Origin: Saccharum officinarum
Lineage: Eukaryota; Streptophyta; Magnoliopsida; Poales; Poaceae
NCBI GenBank assembly: GCA_020631735.1
Contig: CM036221.1
Location: forward strand, 14,799,381 to 14,863,380
DNA: 64,000 bases
Reading direction: 5' to 3'
The notes under the pieces are model-generated. The model was given only the letters and a program-made list of their open reading frames with translations, was not told the origin of the DNA and ran no database searches. The translations under genes and the position numbers were made by a program. This document shows positions 22,869 through 33,489 of this stretch, one piece after another. Every line of letters begins with the position of its first letter. Position 1 is the first letter of the stretch.

Positions 22869-23965
22869 CTCTTTGCTTAATCAATAGTAGATCTATTGGA
22901 AACAAAGAGGAAAAGTCAGATGGGTTTAAGTTTGGTGACCCTGGAACAAACCTTTTTCATGCAATGCCACCATAAGGCATAGAAACAACTTGATAACTTA
23001 GATAGATTCTGCCACTGGAGAGTGCATGTTCAATCATTATTGAAAAGCCCCGCTGCTTTTGGAAGCCTTCAAGGAAAGATTGGGGAAATCTTAATTCCAA
23101 TATAACCCATTTGATCTTGCCAATCTCATTAAGTCCCATTTTGACCTTTCCTTTCTTGAGGAACCTTTTACTAGGGAAGAAAATGACCGAGTAATCAAGC
23201 CACTACCTTCAGACAAAGCACCTAGCTTGCTTGGATGGATTCAACAATGAATTTTCCTCGAGAAATATTGGCCGATTATAAAGGAGGATTTTTATGCTCC
23301 TTGTCTAGTTTTTATAGAATAATGAAGTTTGTCTTAAAAGTATCAATGATTCCCACGTATAACTATGATTCCCAAGAAAGAAGGTGTCACGCCCATTTCT
23401 GATTTCAGACCAATCTCATGGATAAATTATTCAGTCAAGCTGATCACAAAGCTATTTGCAAATAGGTTGCACACAGTTATCTTGCAGTTAGTTCCTTAGA
23501 ATTAGTATGGCTTTATTAGGACCAGAATCATTCAAGACTATCTAGCCTGTGCTTTTCAATAATTACATCTATGTCATCATTCAAAAAAAGAAGTGGATAT
23601 TCTCAAGCTGGACTTTGAGAAAGTTTTTGATAATATAGAACACAATCTAACGGTGGAAGTCATGAACCACAACCTTTGGAGATCATGGTTAACTTGGATG
23701 AAAACAATTCGCTCCTCTAGAACATCTGTAGTAATGTTGAATCATGTGCCTGGGAAAACCTTTGATTGCAAAAGCGAGTTAGGCAAGGGGTTCCTCCACC
23801 CCCATTGCTCTTTGTTCTATCCGCTGACCTTCTCATTAAAGACACCTCTCTTGGATTTCCTAATCCTGCCGTATGCTAATGGCACTCTCATCATCATGGA
23901 AGCTTCAGCCAAGCGTATTTCCTTCCTAAAAACTTTGCCCTTCCTTTCACAAGCAAGCGACAAGC

Positions 23966-25950
23966 TGAAAGTCCTATGTTTGGTGTTGGTAATTAGTGAC
24001 AATGCCTAAGTACTAATCATATGCCTAAGTTGTATGTAGCATATGAGGATTAGTACATTCCAAGGTTGGTGGCAAGTTGGACATGGTAATCATGATGGCC
24101 ACACTTGGATTTGGACGCAACCTTACGTGATCAAGGCAAAGGTATATGCTTAAGGGTTGTGTTTTAGTAACCAAGACACCTAGTGGGTGTGGTTACATTA
24201 TAGAATAGATAGCCGTACTATAAAGAGGGGAATGACGTGGCTATTGAACTCCTAAGTGCCTCTAGGTGTGCATTTCATAATCATATGCATTTGGATAGAA
24301 CTAATATCGCCTCAAAAAATGATTGTGAAAATGCTAACACACTCACACTTGACGAGATCATTTGGTGGTGTTAGCACGTTTGCGAAGGCGGTAGAGTTTG
24401 AACGGTAGAGAGGGTTTGGGGTCCTCTCTCCCTCCCGCCGAGCTTGCGAGGCGGGATTCAGGCGTTTTCGAGGAGTTGAAATGACTATTTTCCACTACGC
24501 CGGTAGTCCGGAAAAGAAACGGAGACGAACGGAGGTTACAGAGGTGACCGGACGCTGAACCGGACGCGGTCTTTGCATGACCGGACGCGTCAGGTCAGCG
24601 TTCAGTGTCTGCGCGTATTTTAGGTTGATGATCGGACGCGTAGCGCGTCCGGTCACTGACGATCGGACGCGTCCGGTCGTTCAGGGAGCTTACTGGACTC
24701 TAACCGGACGCTGGCACTGTCGCGTCCGGTCAGTTCTTCAGTGCGTCCGGTCACTGTTTAGTTGTGCGCTGCTCAGGCTTGACCAGCGCGTCCGGTCAGT
24801 CACAGGACCAGCGTGTCCGGTCGTTCGCAGCGCGTCCAGTCTGCGCGTCAAGCGCGTCCGGTCGTTGCTTCGCAGTTAGCCGTTGTGCGACCGGCGCGTC
24901 CGGTCAGTTGGACCAGCGCGTCCGGTCAGTGCTTCACGACTTAGCCGTTGTGCGACCGGCGCGTCCGGTCAGTTGGACCAGCGCGTCCGGTCAGCACGAT
25001 TTCGGTTGTTTAAGTTTCTAACAGCTCTATTCGAAGGGGTACGTCTATATATACTCGTTGGCCGGCTCAAGGCTCTATCTCTCGAACATTTGACATACTT
25101 GTGAGCACTTTGAGCTAAGCAACTCCCCTCCCACTCATCTCTCTTGCTTCTTTGCATATTCGAAGTGAGATTGAGTGATCCAAGTGTATTTGCATTGTGA
25201 GATTGCATATAGTTGGCACTTGGTGGTTGATTTGCTACGGGATTCTTGTTTCTCTTGGTGGTTGCCGCCACCTAGACGGCTTGGAGCAGCTTGGAGTCAT
25301 TGGCAAGAGTTAGTGATTGTTCTTGGCCACCTCCGGTGATTGTGAGGGGTTTGTGCCTACCTCGGCGAAGCGCCAAAGGCAACATTAGTGAATTGCTCGT
25401 GTCATTTGCAACCTTTTTCCATTTGGTAGGTTCTTGTGGCGCCTTTTGAGAGGCTCGGTGTGAGACCGATTAGCCACCGAACCACGTGGTGAAGAGGGAC
25501 ACAACGGGGACTAGCGTGCCGGCAAGCACGTGAACCTCGGGATAAATCTTCATGTCATCACTTTCATATTGTGATTGATTGATCCCGGTGTTCGATTATC
25601 TTGGTATTCATTGTTGATCATATTGGTTGGCTCATTACTTCGCCCCTCGGTGAAACTCTCCTAACTCAACTCCGCATTACTTTCTTAGTTATCTTTGCTA
25701 GCTAGTTAGCTTTGCTTTAGTAGCTCCTTTGTGTAGCTTGCTAGTTGTAGTTGTAGTTACCTTCTCGGTTTGACTTGTGCGGTTGAGTGCAAATACTAGA
25801 ATTGTGAATTGGTTAGGTGGCTTGCAAACACCCCGTAGGCTAAGCAAAACTCGCATCTCGCTATTTGTTATATTGATAAACTTGTTTAGCTTGTCTTTGT
25901 AGAATATTTTAAAAGGCTATTCACCCCCCTCTAGCCATCAAGACCTTTCA
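23966..25950 (+). mobile_element. Solo LTR, TGAAAG/CTTTCA family (copy 1)
   Basis: The 1,985-bp unit starts TGAAAG and ends CTTTCA, and lies between CAAGC (23961-23965) and CAAAC (25951-25955), a target duplication with one mismatch. It ends with CTATTCACCCCCCTCTAGCC, a motif common at the 3' edge of grass LTRs. Copy 2 is at 48466-50213. They share the end, the CTTGGTGGTTGCCGCCACCTAG block and the CGTCCGGT-rich middle. No internal domain follows, so it is a recombination remnant. Confidence 0.75.
24541..25000 (+). repeat. CpG-rich short repeat array (CGTCCGGTCA motif)
   Basis: At least ten copies of CGTCCGGT, some paired with GACCGGACG so that short palindromes form, occur within about 460 bp of the solo LTR. 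The last part is a ~76-bp tandem duplication (near 24870 and 24946). Confidence 0.8.
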
Positions 25951-26740
25951 CAAACTAGAGCTCACAAAATTAGTTTTCTCTTCACTTCCAAATTTCTACA
26001 TGTGCACTCTAACCCAGCAAACTTCAATGGTCAAACAAGTAGACAAATACAGAAAGCATTGTCTCTGAAGAGGTGCAGAAGCAAGTGCTAGAAAGCCACC
26101 AAAAGTAGTTGATAATGGTTTGTCTGTCTAAGGAGGTCTTGGAATTCTAATATTGAAAGCTAAGAATGAAGCACTTCAGTTGAAAAGTCTCTAAAATTTT
26201 TTAAACAAAATGGACATTCCATAGGTAAAGCTAATATGAGAACATACTCCCTAGTCATGTAAAAAATGGATCTTTTTGGTGGACAGACAACCTCAAGCTC
26301 TTGGATAGCAAACGCTTTCTTTGGGAAGATCTTTAGGCAAACGGCATCCCCAAACTTTAGTATCATGAATTGCATTCTTCTGCAAAGAATAAATTTATCT
26401 CAATGGCGAAGGCTTTCTCAAATGAATCACTTCTCCAACTTTTTAATCTACCTCTACCTCAAGAAGCCTTCACTCAACTTCAATAATTAATAGAAGCTTT
26501 GGACAATCTAGATATTTCACACATTCATAACACCTGGACATATATTTGGGGATCTACTTACTTTACTTCCTCAAAAGTTTACAAAGCTGTCACTGGCCAT
26601 GCCAAAACCCATGCTGCATTCAGATGGCTCTAGAAATCATCATGCCAGCGCAAACAAAAGGGTTTTTTTTCTAGCGGCTCTTGCAAGATAGGTTAAAGTA
26701 CTAGAAACCATTCCTAGAAGAAAGAATATGATCTTAGATG

Positions 26741-26852
26741 ACCGAGATAGTTGCTGGGCCGGCTGCCCTGCCACGAATAACCGAGGCTGGTAGCCAGCCC
26801 AACCGCCTCGGAGCCCATTTTGAAAACGTCTCACAAAAGATTTTGTGTAGTA
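26741..26852. mobile_element. CACTA end remnant inside the LINE
   Basis: About 112 bp unrelated to the LINE ends with ACAAAAGATTTTGTGTAGTAGTG, a CACTA-type right end. LINE coding similarity stops before it (ILDD) and resumes after it (CVLC). The matching left end was not found, so it is likely an internal deletion derivative. Confidence 0.45.
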
Positions 26853-27064
26853 GTGCAACTGTGTGCTTTGCTCACAAGATTCTGAAGAAACAACCGTGTG
26901 ATTTTGGCAGAAGCTGCTGGAATCTAATTAACTTCAACTACCCACAACGGCTTCGATTACCATTTTTATGTACATTTCATTCTTATGAGCTAGTGTATTT
27001 GGACTCCAAGTAATTATCTCATCTTCAAAGTACATCATTTGAACTTAGCTACCAACAAGGCTTT

Positions 27065-27790
27065 CACTACTACAGAACTCATTTTCATCGCCAATTTTGC
27101 TAGAACCAGCGGTGATAATGCTTCACCATCGGTTTGAAAGAAGACGAGGTGTGGTGGGACAAAAACCGGCGGTGAAAATTGTTTTCAGCTTCAGCTCATC
27201 GGATGATCTAGAGAGCCAACGGTGAAAACAATTTTCACCACCGGTTTGTCCCACTATGCCACCTACTAAGCAACCGCAAGAGGAAAGAGTGTTCACCACC
27301 AGTTAAAGCATAGAACCTGCAGCGAAAAGGATCTGGTACAAAATCCCACTCCCCTCCTCTTCTTCCTCACACCCTCGATTTTCTTAGCTCTGGCTCAAAT
27401 TTCTAACTTTTTTGTTTGGTTAAATACGATAAAATACATATCTCTTCCTTTTAGAGGGCTTCTTGCACCCAATTGATCATGGAGACTCCTGAATTTTTAA
27501 GTTCTTCATTCACACCAACTTACTCTAAGGTTAGTATGCAGCATCTAATTTAAGTGTTAGCTTATTTACTTGGTTACATTGTTTTCAATATATTGAGATG
27601 AATGTGATGCATAACCTCTTTAATTTATTTTTTCATTTGAGATGACATTTATTATTTCTGAATTGACTTCTACGTTTTAGAGGATACTTCGCATCAAATT
27701 GAATACCCATTTGGATGCCATACATTTTTAGTGTAGTTTTTTGTGAAATGAAAAGTCATAGTTTCTTAGCAAATAATTTCTATTAAATTA
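27065..27790 (+). mobile_element. Truncated CACTA element, left end
   Basis: It starts CACTACTACAGAACTCATTT, followed by CGGTGAAAA/CACCGGTTT-type subterminal repeats in both orientations to about 27310. A possible first exon follows (ATG near 27479, ending in AAG|GTTAGT near 27530), as in CACTA genes. No right end was found before the L31 promoter, so the right boundary is approximate. Confidence 0.55.
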
Positions 27791-27947
27791 AATGGCATAC
27801 ATATATATTAGTAACAAACGATATTGATATACGATACACGACCCGTATGCGCGTCGACCGTCAATACGTCCCTTTGACGTATCTAGAATTTTTTTAAAAA
27901 AAAGTCATACGTGGACCAAGACGCCTCCGACCAATTTTCATCGATAC

Positions 27948-27960
27948 GGCCCAGCCCAGC
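27948..27960 (-). promoter_or_regulatory. Pair of site II elements (TGGGCY)
   Basis: On the minus strand the bases read GCTGGGCTGGGCC, two overlapping TGGGCY motifs. Site II elements are known in promoters of plant nuclear genes for ribosomal and mitochondrial proteins. They lie just upstream of the GC-rich leader of the L31 gene, which supports that gene call. Confidence 0.65.
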
Positions 27961-27974
27961 AACGTTTCCCGTCC

Positions 27975-28857
27975 ACTAACCCTTGCAGGCAGTCCAGCTC
28001 GCACACAGCCGCCGCACCTGCCTCCACTCGCTCGCCTCGCCCGCCCGCGGTAGCGCCGTCGCTCTCCGGCGACGCTCCACCGGAAAGGAGCACCGGCGGC
28101 TGACTCGCGGAGCTGCGACGCACGCCGGCAACGTCCTCCAGCACTTCCCGGTGGTGATTCAGCAGCAACTTCTGGTGATTTCCCCTTGATAATTTTTTTT
28201 TTCTTTCTTTCTTTCTTCCCCTCTTGATCTAGTCACTAGCTGCTTGATTTCTTCCTCAATGGCAACCTCCAGTCAGTTCTTGTTCCTTGTGTTTGTCTTC
28301 CCGTGTGGAAACTGGAAAGGAGTGGGAACTGGGGGAACGAGCGGTGGAGATCTGACCCTGATTTGGTGTCGGTAGGAGTGGCGGATTTTGGAGAGCTGCG
28401 TCAGGGGAGATAGCTCAATGCCTACCGATTGTTGTACTAGCGAGTAGCGAGTAGCGAGTTACCGCTAGAAGTTGTGAAACAATTGACGCTGTGAACTGAA
28501 ATAATTGGAGTCAGCCTCGAGAGAGCATCCATCTATCCATACTGATTGCTGCCACTAATTTTAATGTACCTTATTATTTATTTTTTAAAAAAATAATAAA
28601 ACGTGTATCCCTTTATGCTTTTTTATATATAAAAAAAGTGATGTATCCGCGTATATCCATGCTACATAGTCTCTAGATGATGATAGCTCTGGGCGATTGG
28701 CTATATTGCCTCCTTGATTAACATCTCTTTAGCTACATCTATTTAGTCTGTAGTGATCAATCTAAATTTTTAACTCGCAAAGAAGTTCAGCATCAGTAAA
28801 TCTCATCATCATTATTATTATTTAACTGATGAATTTGCTCACCTATGAATAGGTCTG
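27975..28857 (+). other. Inferred 5' UTR exon and leader intron of the L31 gene
   Basis: A GC-rich leader without ATG lies at about 27975-28172. A possible donor (CTG|GTGATT) follows, then T-rich intron-like sequence, and an acceptor (GAATAG) just upstream of the L31 ATG at 28862. The exact ends are inferred. Confidence 0.5.
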
Positions 28858-28861
28858 AAGG

Positions 28862-29068
28862 ATGAGGAAGGGACTGCATCCCCAGATGCAATGGATTTCA
28901 TATGTGACGCAGAGTGGTAGATTGATCAATATCATGATGACCAAGGTGAACCATACTGGCAAAGTGTACCACATGAGGGCCAAGCGACAAATGGCTCAAA
29001 GCCTTGGTCAGATTGCAAAGTTCAAACGTCGATATGAGCAGGAAGCAGAGGAAAGCAAAGACAAGTAG
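28862..29068 (+). CDS. Ribosomal protein bL31-like, probably mitochondrial
   Basis: 68 codons in one exon, starting MRKGLHPQMQWISYVTQSGR. The start KGLHP matches the KxxHP start of bacterial L31, and the sequence resembles the short plant nuclear protein annotated as ribosomal protein L31, thought to act in the large subunit of the mitochondrial ribosome. The protein is very basic in its middle (MRAKRQMAQSL, KFKRRYEQ) with an acidic tail. The zinc-binding cysteines of some bacterial L31 proteins are absent (C-minus type). The start is chosen because the conserved MxKGLHP follows the ATG directly and an acceptor site sits a few bases upstream. Promoter site II motifs agree. The frame is intact. 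Organelle targeting is not evident from the short N-terminus, so location is inference from the family. Confidence 0.75.
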   Translation: MRKGLHPQMQWISYVTQSGRLINIMMTKVNHTGKVYHMRAKRQMAQSLGQIAKFKRRYEQEAEESKDK

Positions 29069-29479
29069 GATGATGTTGGGAATGAGATAGAGCCTCTGTA
29101 ACCACCTTAGTTTTGTTGACTGCAAAGTTTTCAGCTAAGGAACTAAGCTTTGATCAAGGATTTTATTGTAGATCACATCCCCTTGTGTTCCACCTCAGAA
29201 TTGGATTGTACCCCAGCTTGAGCAAACTATGGCACTTGTTGCACCCTAAAGCCCCAAGAAAATTGCCTATGGATTGCTTTTGCTCTGTCCTTTGAGTTTC
29301 ATGATTGATGTTTTTCCTGTTATTATGCTGGGTTTGATGATCTTGTCTTTGTTGGTATCTGACGGATTGATTTTGCTCAAAGGTCAAAGCAAATCCATAT
29401 ATATGCTTCTGAATTTGTCCTGCCTTCTTGGAGTAAGCAGCAAAGCAGTCTGTACACTGAAGCGACTGTGCAGTGTACA

Positions 29480-29531
29480 TTTCTTTCTTTCTTCTTCTTC
29501 TTCTTCATCTTTTTTTTTTTTTTTGAGGAAC
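29480..29531 (-). mobile_element. Tiny T-rich retroposon insert in the L31 3' UTR
   Basis: A 52-bp pyrimidine-rich insert is flanked by the exact 12-bp repeat GTGCAGTGTACA (29468-29479 and 29532-29543). The long T-run reads as a poly-A tail on the minus strand, as expected of a severely 5'-truncated retroposon. Confidence 0.5.
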
Positions 29532-29543
29532 GTGCAGTGTACA

Positions 29544-30144
29544 CCTTGACGGGGATAGAATAATTATGCTGGAATTTGTAATGCCATCTTGGGCCTCAGC
29601 CCAGGTAAAGAGAGACCGAGCCTATATGTTGTTTGGGCTAGGTTATTTATCCAATGGTGTATTGGCCCGGAGACGACTTGAGCTTATATGTTGTTTGACG
29701 ACCACCAGGTGAATCCATTCCGGTGATGACGGTAGTCAGGTCAGGACGTGAACGAAGAAAGAAATACAAATACGGTAGGATCAGATACTAGCATCCGACC
29801 CCTGTTGTTACTTATAGTAATGATAAGAAATCTGAGTAATAATGATGTAAAATATGATTATGCATTTATAGAGATGTGGTCTGTGGATATGATTCGGCAT
29901 TTGCACACAGATGTAAGCGACACTAAACATTGTATGTTTCAGAACTCACCAAGCAAGATGCATCACAGCATCAGGACGATCCATTGTACAACAAGACTAA
30001 ATCTTATGTATAGAGTAAAACAAATCAAAGTTCCAAGCCTAGGGGAGTGCAGTAATGACAACTTTCTGTTCCACACCAACCTGATCGTGTAATCTTGAAC
30101 TAGCAATGACATGCCGAAACCACAATGCAGGGATGCCTACTTCT
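29544..30144. other. Spacer between L31 and the PTI1-like kinase
   Basis: No gene recognised. The right part is probably the 3' UTR of the minus-strand kinase; the left part may include the L31 poly-A region. Confidence 0.5.
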
Positions 30145-32200
30145 TCACTCGCTGTCCAGTAACGAGCTCAGATCCCTGACGACGATGTTCATTTCAGGCC
30201 GGGACTCTCGCTTGTACTGTAAGCACCGGGCAGCAACAGCAGCCATCTGTTTGCCAAACTAAATCAAGAATTACACAGACTCAAAAAAAAAAAGAATTAC
30301 ACACACACAAAAAAAAGAAAAAGAAAACAAAAGTTTGTTTGTTTACAATACTATCAGAACAAGGATATGTTGTTCTCTTTTAGGCAGAAATACTGATATT
30401 AGTTGTAATCTTAAGGAGTAGCAAATTCAGAAAATACAAATTGCTTATGGTTCAGTTTAATTTGGTGCGCTCCAAAAAAAGTTGTACCCTTTGTCAAAGT
30501 GTGTGTTTACTCTTTTTTAAAATAGTATGAATTTTTAAGTCACCAGAAAGTTTGTTTGCTTAATTTATATAGTGTGTCGTGTCAAGACTCACAAGCCATT
30601 GCTGACTGTGGTTTCCGCTGTATCTTTGAAGGGGCAAGCTTGAGTTATTGTGGAGATTCTTAGAAATGGAAAGCAGAAGTTTTATCTATCTGACGCTAAA
30701 TATTATTTTCCAGTCAAGTTCAGCTTAAATGCAGCACAAGCAAACAAGATCTAAAAATTCCCTTTTAAAAGAAGAAAATAAAATAATGATTATGTCTACC
30801 CTTTTCCAATGTCAAAAGATGGTTATGCTCAATGGTACGTCACACTGTATAGACCTCAACTTTCTCACTTTAGCACACAACATCTAGGTTTAACAATATT
30901 GTTACCTTTTGACAGCTTTTAGTGGGTACCCTCCTCCAAGCATTGGATCTATGCACTGTTCCACCTTGTCTTCACTAAGCCTTGGTGTAGCCTGCGCCTT
31001 AGGATAAGCAAATTAGCTGCTGCATCCTATAAAGAAACTAGAACAGGGAGTGCTGGTACAAGTACCCATGTCACTAGGCTCTGCTGTTCAAGTGGCATTG
31101 TATAATCAATTACTTCGCGGCCAGTTAAAAGCTCCAACAGTACAATTCCGAAGCTGTAGACATCGCTCTTTTTGCTATACTCTCCTGTGATTATGCACCT
31201 AACAAGTTCAAAGAAGGAAGCAGCACCTAAGTAGCAGAAATCCTGGCATATCATTTAACAGACTAGGCATTAGTGTAATTCTGAAAGTGTGGAAGTCTTC
31301 CATCACATACTCAGGTGCTTGTACTCCGCAGCCAGGTGGTTGTGATCCCCAGCCAGAACTGTACCAGGGATCCCAAATCATCTCAAACAGGTAATCATCC
31401 CTGTTAGGGGTTCGATATATTGAGACACCAATATCACCTATTTTTGCAACATCATTGTCAAAGAGAAGAATGTTGCTGGACTTGATGTTGGTGTGGATGA
31501 TGGGAGGATCAACCTTCTCATGGAGGAACTCGAGGCCTTTTGCAGCACTTACAGCAATCTTCACACGCTGCAACCATGATAAAGGTGGTCCTGGTCGGGC
31601 TCCCTTGACGCCCTGTTTACCTAAGATCATGTCAAGCATGAAAAATATCAGCTGGCGTTTCCTTGTTTGATAGTTTGCAGATTATTCAGACTAACAATAC
31701 AGTCAATACAACTGGTTTAACCGTTTTAACATAGATCATACTATTGACATATGTCTGACAAGAAAACACCAGATGATCACACTAGGAACTTGCAGAAGTA
31801 AATCTTGTGTTCCTCCGTTATACCATGAAGAATATCATTCAAGGAGCCCCTTGGGGCGTACTCATAAGCAAGAACACGAGTTCTCCCTTCAAGAAAACAT
31901 CCAAGAAATTGCACAACATTGTCATGGTAACACATTCTTAAAATGGCCAGAACCTGCAATATAAGTATAATTTAGAAGGTAATCCTTTGCTGTACACAAC
32001 AATAAATGAAGAACAATAACTGCAAAAGTTAAAAAAGGAAGGCACACAGGCATGACCTCTACTTGAATTTCTTCAGAAGTACCAAACTTTTTTACAGCAA
32101 CATTCTGTCCATCTTTAAGAACTCCCAGGAAACATTTGGCGGATGGTCCCTGTCCTATAAGAAGATCATCACTGAAGTTCCGGGTTACTTCATTCAGTTC
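30145..32200 (-). pseudogene. PTI1-like protein kinase, split by a retrotransposon
   Basis: Exons in reading order are 47458-47433 (beyond the insertion) joined to 32200-32057, then 31953-31824, 31620-31311, 31198-31066, 30991-30906 and 30246-30145, with GT-AG sites. The product matches PTI1-like cytoplasmic kinases: [61 protein letters not shown], then MAAVAARCLQYKRESRPEMN near the C-terminus. The catalytic HRD reads HTN (near 31497), so the base Asp is replaced; DFG reads DIG; the third loop glycine is Ala. The 30991-30906 exon ends in a phase that throws the last exon out of frame, apparently one base short. A 15.2-kb Tat element cuts the first listed exon. N-terminal exons were not found. 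The gene is dead now and was perhaps a pseudokinase before. Confidence 0.85.
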
Positions 32201-33297
32201 TGTCGGTGTTCGGACCCACGGGGGTCCTAAACCAACGAGTAAATGCTGCGTGTCTCTTTCCTGGATGGTGATGCAAGGAGAACACAAGGGGGTTTATCCT
32301 GGTTCGGGCAAAAGAAGGCCCTACGTCCAGTGGGGGGAGATGTTTGTATTTCCTTGCACCGAAGTGCTCGTGTAGGGGTTACAAGCATGCGAGAGAGGGT
32401 GTCGAGCCCAAGTCTCAAAGAGAAAAGAGGAAAAATGTGGTTGCTTGAGATGTCGATCTTCTGTTTTTGTGTTTTTCGTTCTTGTCTTCGTCCTCCTCTC
32501 CGTTGAACCCTGGCCTGCCCTTTTATAGGGTGAGGGAAGGCCAAGACGACGGGGAGCCTTGAGGTGATGCTTTGTCGATTCCTGTTGAGTTGACTGTAGC
32601 GACGTGCCTTGGGAATGGCCGGCCATCCCTGGACACCCTGACGTTGTGGGAGACAAGATGGCGAAATGACCCAGAGCGCCATGCCATACCGTCCTTTGAA
32701 CTAAGTCGAGCGTCGGGGCTGGGTCGAGGCCGGGTCGAGGCCGGATGGATAAGGCCGAACCCCCGATATCGCGGAGAACGGGCCTTGTCTTATCCTCCCT
32801 CGAGGGTGAACAGTGCGCGGTAAGGTGGGTATAGTGACGGGTTTCACCTCCCATCACGGGATGGGCAGTAAAACAGTGAGATCTGACACGGGTATTGTTC
32901 CCACGTCGATCCTGGCCGCAGCCATGCCGGTAGGTGGTAGTAGGTAACCGCATTGAATGCTGTGGCTTTTGTCCTGGGGTAGGTAAAGAAAAAGGCGTCG
33001 AGGTGCGCGGTCGAGGCGCCCCGTCGAGCGGGCCTCGTACGAGTCAGAGCCGGGGCGCGGTCGAGGCGCCCCGTCGAGCGGGCCTCGTACGAGTCGGAGC
33101 CGGGGCGCGGTCGAGGCGCCCCGTCGAGCGGGCCTCGCACGAGTCGGAGCCGGGGCGCGGTCGAGGCGCCCCGTCGAGCGGGCCTTGTACGAGACAGAAA
33201 GGATACGCGGCCGAGGCGGCCTATCTTTTATTGCGGTTTCGGTTATGTTAGTTTTTTGGCGATAGCTGTGGGTACCCCCGTACTGTTGGTACCGACA
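32201..33297 (-). repeat. Tat element LTR, left (3' LTR in element sense)
   Basis: 1,097 bp, bounded by TGTCGG and CCGACA. It contains four tandem copies of a 50-bp CpG-rich unit (about 33008-33200) and ends next to a minus-strand polypurine tract (plus strand TAGCCCCCGAGCC at 33299). Confidence 0.95.
33008..33200 (+). repeat. Four tandem 50-bp GC-rich units in the LTR
   Basis: CGGTCGAGGCGCCCCGTCGA recurs with starts at 33008, 33058, 33108 and 33158. The same array is at 47138-47330 in the other LTR, and related but decayed sequence is in the solo LTR near 53440. Confidence 0.9.
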
Positions 33298-33489
33298 GTA
33301 GCCCCCGAGCCTTTGGGTGAGTGTGTGATCACTCTCCCAGAGGTTGGTCAGAACTGGAGTCGTGGCGTCGTCATTTTTTTCCGGTGGAGGCGCGCGAGCG
33401 CACCCGCCGGGTGTAGCCCCCGAGACCTCGGGGGAGTATGAAGACTCCTCCGAGGTCTTGTACGCGTTTGATTGGGGAACGTTTTGTTG

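Larger units (their letters stand above)
21390..27060 (+). pseudogene. Decayed LINE (L1-type) ORF2, interrupted three times
   Basis: With the inserts left out, scattered frames follow the order of a plant LINE ORF2. A linker before the polymerase lies at 21390-21683 and 22872-22970 (YWKQRGKVRWVKFGDPGTN spans the CACTA insertion side). The polymerase start is near 23210-23280 (SDKAPSLLGW) and 23395-23500 (ISDFRPISW, LITKLFANRLHT), and the core at 23593-23965 (ILKLDFEKVFDNIEH). After the solo LTR come parts of the C-terminal region (about 26150-26735, including KRVFFWLL-like and RRKNMILDD) and a tail at 26853-27030. Many stops and frameshifts make it dead. Inserts are 21684-22868, 23966-25950 and about 26741-26852. 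Confidence 0.8.

Noticed and set aside
24541..25000. CRISPR-like array
   Set aside because: Short irregular motif spacing, a plant nuclear context and location in a solo LTR exclude it.
27479..27530. Start of a host gene (ATG with a short exon and a donor site)
   Set aside because: It lies just inside a CACTA end and has no following exon that I can recognise; kept only as a possible transposon exon.
32321..33251. Open frames within the Tat LTRs (also 46316-47381)
   Set aside because: GC-rich LTR sequence with 50-bp tandem units; no known protein.
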